Assembly (NCBI GenBank): GCA_964625335.1
Contig: CAZVBE010000002.1
Location: 62,001-126,000, forward strand
Origin: CAZGUG01 sp964625335
GTDB lineage: Bacteria > Bacillota > Clostridia > Ch29
DNA: 64,000 nt
Direction of reading: 5' to 3'
A program made the position numbers and the translations under genes. The notes under the pieces are model-generated. The model searched no databases and was not told the origin of the DNA. It saw only the letters and a program-made list of their open reading frames with translations. Positions 60,313-64,000 of this stretch are shown piece by piece; the first letter of the stretch is position 1, and the number at the start of each line of letters is the position of its first letter.

Positions 60313-62271
60313 TTACATATCAGAACACTGCTCTAAAGTGGAACTGTCTATTCCGAAATTCTCTATTTTCCTATAGAGGGTATTTCTGCCAATCCCTAAA
60401 ACCTTTGCACTTTTGCTAATATTTCCGTCGTATAAATTCAGTATCTTGAGTATGTGCTGCTTTTCAACAGCAGAAAGGCTGTATCCTTCGTTTCCATGCA
60501 ATTCTATAGTGTTTGGAGCCGACATATTAAATGGTATCTCCGGGTTTTCTGATAATACATTTCTTTCATCGCCAATTCTATCCGGAATGGTCTCGGTATT
60601 AATCATCCATTCTATCAGGTTTTCCAGCTCCCTTACATTACCTGGCCACTCATATTCCAATAGGGATTTCATAAACTCATCGGGGACTTTCACGCTTCTT
60701 CGGTTCATTTTTTTCGATTTGGTTGTCATAAAAAACTCAAACAGAAGAGGGATATCCTTTTTTCTTTCTCGTAAAGGCGGGAGCCGTACCGGCAGGACAT
60801 TGAGCCTGTAATATAAATCCTTGCGAAAATTCCCTTTTTTCACTTCAGCATAAAGGTTTTTGTTTGTGGCAGCAATAACTCTGATATCGACCATAGTATT
60901 GTTAATACTTCCAATTCTGCTGACAATACCTTCCTCTATTACACGGAGCAGCCTGGTTTGCAAATCCAGCGGCATTTCTCCGATTTCATCAAGAAAGATT
61001 GTGCCTCCATCTGCTATTTCAAATTTTCCCGGCTGTCCGCCGCTTTTTGCTCCGGTAAAAGCGCCTTGCTCATATCCGAACAACTCCGACTCAATCAGGT
61101 TTCTGGGTATGGCGCCGCAATTTATGGCTACAAAGGGTTCATCACGCCTGCTGCTGCAATTGTGTATAGATTGGGCAAAAAGCTCCTTACCGGTACCGCT
61201 TTCGCCCATTATGAGTATATTCGATCCGCTGTCGGCTACCTTCCTGGCAAACTCAACTACCTGCAAAAAGTTTTTGTCCCTGCCGACTATTTTGTCAAAG
61301 GTGTAGATTGCCTGACGTCCCATAATTCTGTTGGCCAGTTTTCTTATCTTTTTTACTTCTTTAAATACGAAAACTATATTTCTTAAATTATGCTCGTCAT
61401 CTAGGATAGGGTAGGTGCACAGGTTAAACTGGAGTTTATTCTTTCTGGCATTAACAGAAACATCCTCATCCATTATACTCTGTCCGGTAACGCTGGTTGC
61501 TTTTACTTTTTCCCATCCTTCAAACAGGTTCCAGGTCTTTATTCTTCTCATTTCATCGGTAGTATAGCCGAACATTTCGGCCACACAACGGTTAACGGTT
61601 ACAATATTTCCATCCAGGTCGGATGTCAATATTCCTGCGATGATAGAGTCAATAACAGTGTCGGTATACATTTTTGCCATGGATAGTTCCTGGGTATATT
61701 TTTTTATTTCCAGCATTTTTTCTATAGCATTTGCCGCGGCCACTACCATACCTAGGGTATGAGAATGGACGGATTCACTGTAACCGGTTAAATCGAGGGT
61801 TCCGATTATCTCACCCTTTGTATTTCTGATTGGTGAGGCCGAGCAGGTCCAGCGGTGATAGACTTTTACAAAGTGTTCCTGTCCTGATACTTGCAGCGGT
61901 TTACCCTCGGCCAGTGTAGTCCCCATTGCATTTGTCCCTATATTTTTTTCATCCATATAAGCTCCGGGTATCATTTTGAATGAAAAGGCCTCAGAAAGTA
62001 TCTCTTCGTCTCCTATTACGCTTAATATGCAGCCTTCTTCATCGGTTAGTATGGAAAAGAAATTTGATCCCTTTACGAAATTATATAGTTGATTCATAAA
62101 AGGTTTTGCTGTAACAATCAATTCCTGCTTGGCTTGCAATCTTTCAAAAAGCTGGTTGCCATCAATGATTTTGCCGCTAAGCACCCGGTTTATATCAACT
62201 TTGTAGCGTTCGCATCTTTTGTGAGATTCTATAATATAGTCTTTTCTGTTCGTGATTTTCGGGTTATTCAC
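60313..62271 (-). CDS. Sigma-54-dependent transcriptional activator (GAF-PAS-AAA-Fis, AcoR-like)
   Basis: A 652-residue enhancer-binding protein. A GAF-like sensor spans about 45-190, a PAS domain about 205-320 (GILTSDLDGNIVTVNRCVAE), and a AAA+ domain about 325-560. The AAA+ domain has Walker A GESGTGKE, the sigma-54-binding loop ELFGYEQGAFTGA and Walker B GGTIFLDEIGEM. A Fis-type HTH closes the protein (ISKSAKVLGIGRNTLYRKIE). GTG 62271 follows AAGGGGG. It is transcribed toward the AOR gene and probably activates that promoter when an aldehyde or related signal binds. It may also serve the etf operon. Confidence 0.9.
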   Translation of the reverse strand: MNNPKITNRKDYIIESHKRCERYKVDINRVLSGKIIDGNQLFERLQAKQELIVTAKPFMNQLYNFVKGSNFFSILTDEEGCILSVIGDEEILSEAFSFKMIPGAYMDEKNIGTNAMGTTLAEGKPLQVSGQEHFVKVYHRWTCSASPIRNTKGEIIGTLDLTGYSESVHSHTLGMVVAAANAIEKMLEIKKYTQELSMAKMYTDTVIDSIIAGILTSDLDGNIVTVNRCVAEMFGYTTDEMRRIKTWNLFEGWEKVKATSVTGQSIMDEDVSVNARKNKLQFNLCTYPILDDEHNLRNIVFVFKEVKKIRKLANRIMGRQAIYTFDKIVGRDKNFLQVVEFARKVADSGSNILIMGESGTGKELFAQSIHNCSSRRDEPFVAINCGAIPRNLIESELFGYEQGAFTGAKSGGQPGKFEIADGGTIFLDEIGEMPLDLQTRLLRVIEEGIVSRIGSINNTMVDIRVIAATNKNLYAEVKKGNFRKDLYYRLNVLPVRLPPLRERKKDIPLLFEFFMTTKSKKMNRRSVKVPDEFMKSLLEYEWPGNVRELENLIEWMINTETIPDRIGDERNVLSENPEIPFNMSAPNTIELHGNEGYSLSAVEKQHILKILNLYDGNISKSAKVLGIGRNTLYRKIENFGIDSSTLEQCSDM

Positions 62272-62392
62272 CGGATATCCCCCTTAACTTTGAACAATAT
62301 CAGGTCATGAAATTCCATTTTATGAAATCATTATAACATATATAATATTATTGGGATATCAAACATATGGACAAATACACAGGGTAAGGATT

Positions 62393-62427
62393 AAAAAAGC
62401 GGCCGAATCTTAATCAGCCGCTTTTTT
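62393..62427 (-). terminator. Terminator of the Mrp operon
   Basis: AAAAAAGCGGC (62393-62403) and its complement (62417-62427) enclose a 13-base loop with T runs, just after the stop of the Mrp gene. Confidence 0.8.
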
Positions 62428-62441
62428 ATAGCATGTGCCGC

Positions 62442-63269
62442 TCATTTTTCTAAAACCCCGGCCGCCCTGTCCAGCCAGTCTCCTTCAAAGGATTCAATCT
62501 GGCCTTTATCACAGGCGGATGCAATCTTGGGATCGATTGGAATTCTGCCAAGTACCCGTATGCCATGTTTCTTTGCAATTTCCTCTATATGGCTTTCACC
62601 AAACACTTTAATCTCATTGCCGCAGTCGGGACAACTGAGATATGACATATTTTCAATTATGCCGATTATGGGTACATCCATCTTCTTTGCCATGTTGACA
62701 GCTTTGGATACTATCATTGACACCAGTTCCTGGGGTGATGTCACTATTATAATCCCGTCAACGGCTATCGACTGGAATACAGTTAGCGCGACATCGCCGG
62801 TACCCGGCGGCATATCTATAAACATGAAGTCCACATCACCCCATATTACATCCGTCCAGAACTGTTTTACGGTACCCGAGATAAGGGGTCCCCTCCAGAC
62901 TACAGGATCGGTATCGTTTTTTAGAAGCAGGTTTATTGACATAATATTTATTCCCGTGTTAGTTTCTGCCGGCAGAAGGCCCTGGTTATTTGACAGTGCC
63001 ATGCCCTTGATGCCGAAAGCCTTGGGTATAGAAGGCCCTGTTACATCCGCATCAAGGATTGCGGTGCTGTGTCCTCTTCGGTTCATTAAAATTACCAGCA
63101 TAGACGCCACAACGGATTTGCCGACACCGCCTTTACCGCTTATAACACCGATTACTTTTTTGATATGGCTTAGTTCATGGGGTTTTTCCGAAAAATCCGT
63201 TTGTTTTTCTTTCCTGTCACTGCATTCATCACCGCAAGCACTGCAATTCTGGTCACAATTTTCGCTCAT
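62442..63269 (-). CDS. mrp: Mrp/NBP35-family Fe-S carrier ATPase
   Basis: A 275-residue P-loop ATPase: GKGGVGKSVVASML (deviant Walker A), DADVTGPSIPKAFGI, and a later Cys pair YLSCPDCGNEIKVFG. The N-terminus adds four cysteines (CDQNCSACGDEC), as in NBP35-type proteins. It is thought to carry [4Fe-4S] clusters to apo-proteins. AAGGAG precedes the ATG. It is 21 bases from the DUF134 gene and in an operon with the DUF5320 gene at the window edge. Confidence 0.9.
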   Translation of the reverse strand: MSENCDQNCSACGDECSDRKEKQTDFSEKPHELSHIKKVIGVISGKGGVGKSVVASMLVILMNRRGHSTAILDADVTGPSIPKAFGIKGMALSNNQGLLPAETNTGINIMSINLLLKNDTDPVVWRGPLISGTVKQFWTDVIWGDVDFMFIDMPPGTGDVALTVFQSIAVDGIIIVTSPQELVSMIVSKAVNMAKKMDVPIIGIIENMSYLSCPDCGNEIKVFGESHIEEIAKKHGIRVLGRIPIDPKIASACDKGQIESFEGDWLDRAAGVLEK

Positions 63270-63290
63270 TGTTATTCTCCTTTTGTCGTT

Positions 63291-63650
63291 TTATTCAAAA
63301 TCCTTTCCATGCCTGTGTCTGTAGCATCTAATACACCCATACAACTGTTGGTTTTGGTCGCAGAGTTTATAATCCCCTCCCTCGATCTTGAGCATCTTTC
63401 CGTTAACAAGGGATTCGGCAAGTTTTTTTCGCGCCTCATTATAGATTCTCTGGACGGTTGTACGGGCAACGTTCATTTTTTCAGCGCATTCCTCCTGCAT
63501 CATTCCTTCCCCGTCAATAAGCCGGATAGTTTCATATTCATCAACCGTCATTATTATGGGGTCACTTTCATAAGTATGTGTGTTGAGCGGTCCAAACAGG
63601 TCGTTTTGGGGCAGACCGCATACCTTTCTCCATTTTCTCGGCCTGGGCAT
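63291..63650 (-). CDS. DUF134 DNA-binding-like protein
   Basis: A 119-residue protein of the DUF134 family: MPRPRKWRKVCGLPQNDLFG, IMTVDEYETIRLIDGEGMMQ, then a sigma-region-4-like helix-turn-helix (CAEKMNVARTTVQRIYNEAR). The C-terminus has cysteines (KLCDQNQQLYGCIRCYRHR) that could bind metal. Such proteins occur beside Mrp and NifX-like genes and may regulate them. GGGAGGTG precedes the ATG. Confidence 0.85.
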   Translation of the reverse strand: MPRPRKWRKVCGLPQNDLFGPLNTHTYESDPIIMTVDEYETIRLIDGEGMMQEECAEKMNVARTTVQRIYNEARKKLAESLVNGKMLKIEGGDYKLCDQNQQLYGCIRCYRHRHGKDFE

Positions 63651-63708
63651 AATTTATACACCTCCCGCGTTAGCAACACTGGTATAAGGGAGATTAATCT
63701 CCCCTATA

Positions 63709-63999
63709 CTAATCGGTATCAGAAAGGCTGTCCAATTGTTTGCTAATTATATCAAGCCTGCTTTCGAGGAGCGTTTTTTGTTCTTCAAGCAATTCTTTTT
63801 GTGTTGTTGTGTTGGCAGTATACCCAACGGGATATTCAGCAGGATAAAATGCCATGTTTCTCCTGAAGCCCCGTCTGCGTCCCAGTCCAAGGCCCAATCC
63901 GAACCCCAGCCCCAAACCGAATCTGGATATATTCGCTGCGTTGCATAGTCCCAGGCCTCTTCCCGTCATTGGTCCAAGTCCTAAAGGACCGGTTCCATT
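63709..63999 (-). CDS. DUF5320 glycine-rich protein (5' end outside the window)
   Basis: The visible 96 residues have a Gly/Leu-rich front (NGTGPLGLGPMTGRGLGLCN, then repeated GLGLG) and a C-terminal coiled coil (ELLEEQKTLLESRLDIISKQ). This is typical of DUF5320 proteins in Mrp/NifX gene clusters of anaerobes. The ATG at 63969 is internal: the frame stays open to the window end with family-like residues, so the real start is outside. The function is unknown. Confidence 0.75.
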   Translation of the reverse strand, partial: NGTGPLGLGPMTGRGLGLCNAANISRFGLGLGFGLGLGLGRRRGFRRNMAFYPAEYPVGYTANTTTQKELLEEQKTLLESRLDIISKQLDSLSDTD

Positions 64000-64000
64000 C

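Overview
The window looks like chromosomal DNA of an anaerobic, spore-forming member of the Clostridia. The signs are a CotF-type coat protein, SLH-domain surface anchoring, a butyryl-CoA pathway with a ferredoxin-fused Etf, a glycyl radical enzyme, a tungsten-type aldehyde:ferredoxin oxidoreductase, FeoAB iron uptake, CcdA/thioredoxin, and strong AGGAGG ribosome binding sites with many TTG/GTG starts. No rRNA, tRNA, CRISPR array, phage or intact transposase was seen. The species cannot be named from this sequence.

Layout. 1-10.1 kb: signalling and surface functions (a 5'-cut GGDEF protein, a MalT-like LuxR regulator, a 1350-residue lectin/InlB-repeat/SLH protein, a chemoreceptor). 10.3-16.3 kb: a glycyl radical enzyme with a short activase, then an accessory stretch with a broken MerR gene that keeps its promoter and two small XRE-regulator/membrane-protein operons, each with a palindromic operator. 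16.5-21.7 kb: threonine aldolase, FMN-binding protein, flavodoxin, CotF, YjbQ, and a two-gene restriction-modification pair. 21.8-24.6 kb: a coiled-coil secreted protein with FtsE and FtsX. 24.6-27.6 kb: FeoB, FeoA and a DtxR-type regulator. 28-34.2 kb: a PAS/GGDEF/HD-GYP protein, an SDR, an ArsC-like protein, a PGPGW protein, and a DUF1538 transporter with a tandem PII-like protein.

34.6-41.2 kb carries etfB-etfA(Fd)-thl-hbd-bcd-crt, the enzyme set from acetyl-CoA to butyryl-CoA, behind a candidate sigma-54 promoter. 41.3-49.1 kb has membrane proteins (DUF4153, a Gate-domain pair), a DUF362 ferredoxin protein, a DUF2156 protein, a GNAT protein and a flavodoxin. 49.2-52.9 kb has a 125-bp tandem repeat array followed by an ECF sigma factor, its likely anti-sigma factor and a lipoprotein. 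53.2-56.8 kb has an F420-ligase-family protein, thioredoxin/CcdA and a TipA-type MerR regulator. 56.8-62.3 kb is a tungsten-enzyme module: sigma-54 activator, sigma-54 promoter, AOR, small ORF, radical SAM maturase and a MoaD-like protein. 62.4-64 kb ends with Mrp, DUF134 and a DUF5320 protein cut by the window edge.

Themes. Two sequences with exact sigma-54 (-24/-12) spacing sit before the butyrate-type operon and before the AOR gene. A GAFTGA-containing activator lies next to the latter, so both low-potential redox modules may be under sigma-54 control. Two families of short GGGGACA- or GGGACGG-containing repeats are spread through intergenic regions, including inside the butyrate operon. 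The least conventional items are the glycyl radical enzyme with a ferredoxin-less activase, the FtsEX operon whose coiled-coil partner has no hydrolase domain, and the DUF1538/tandem-PII pair.
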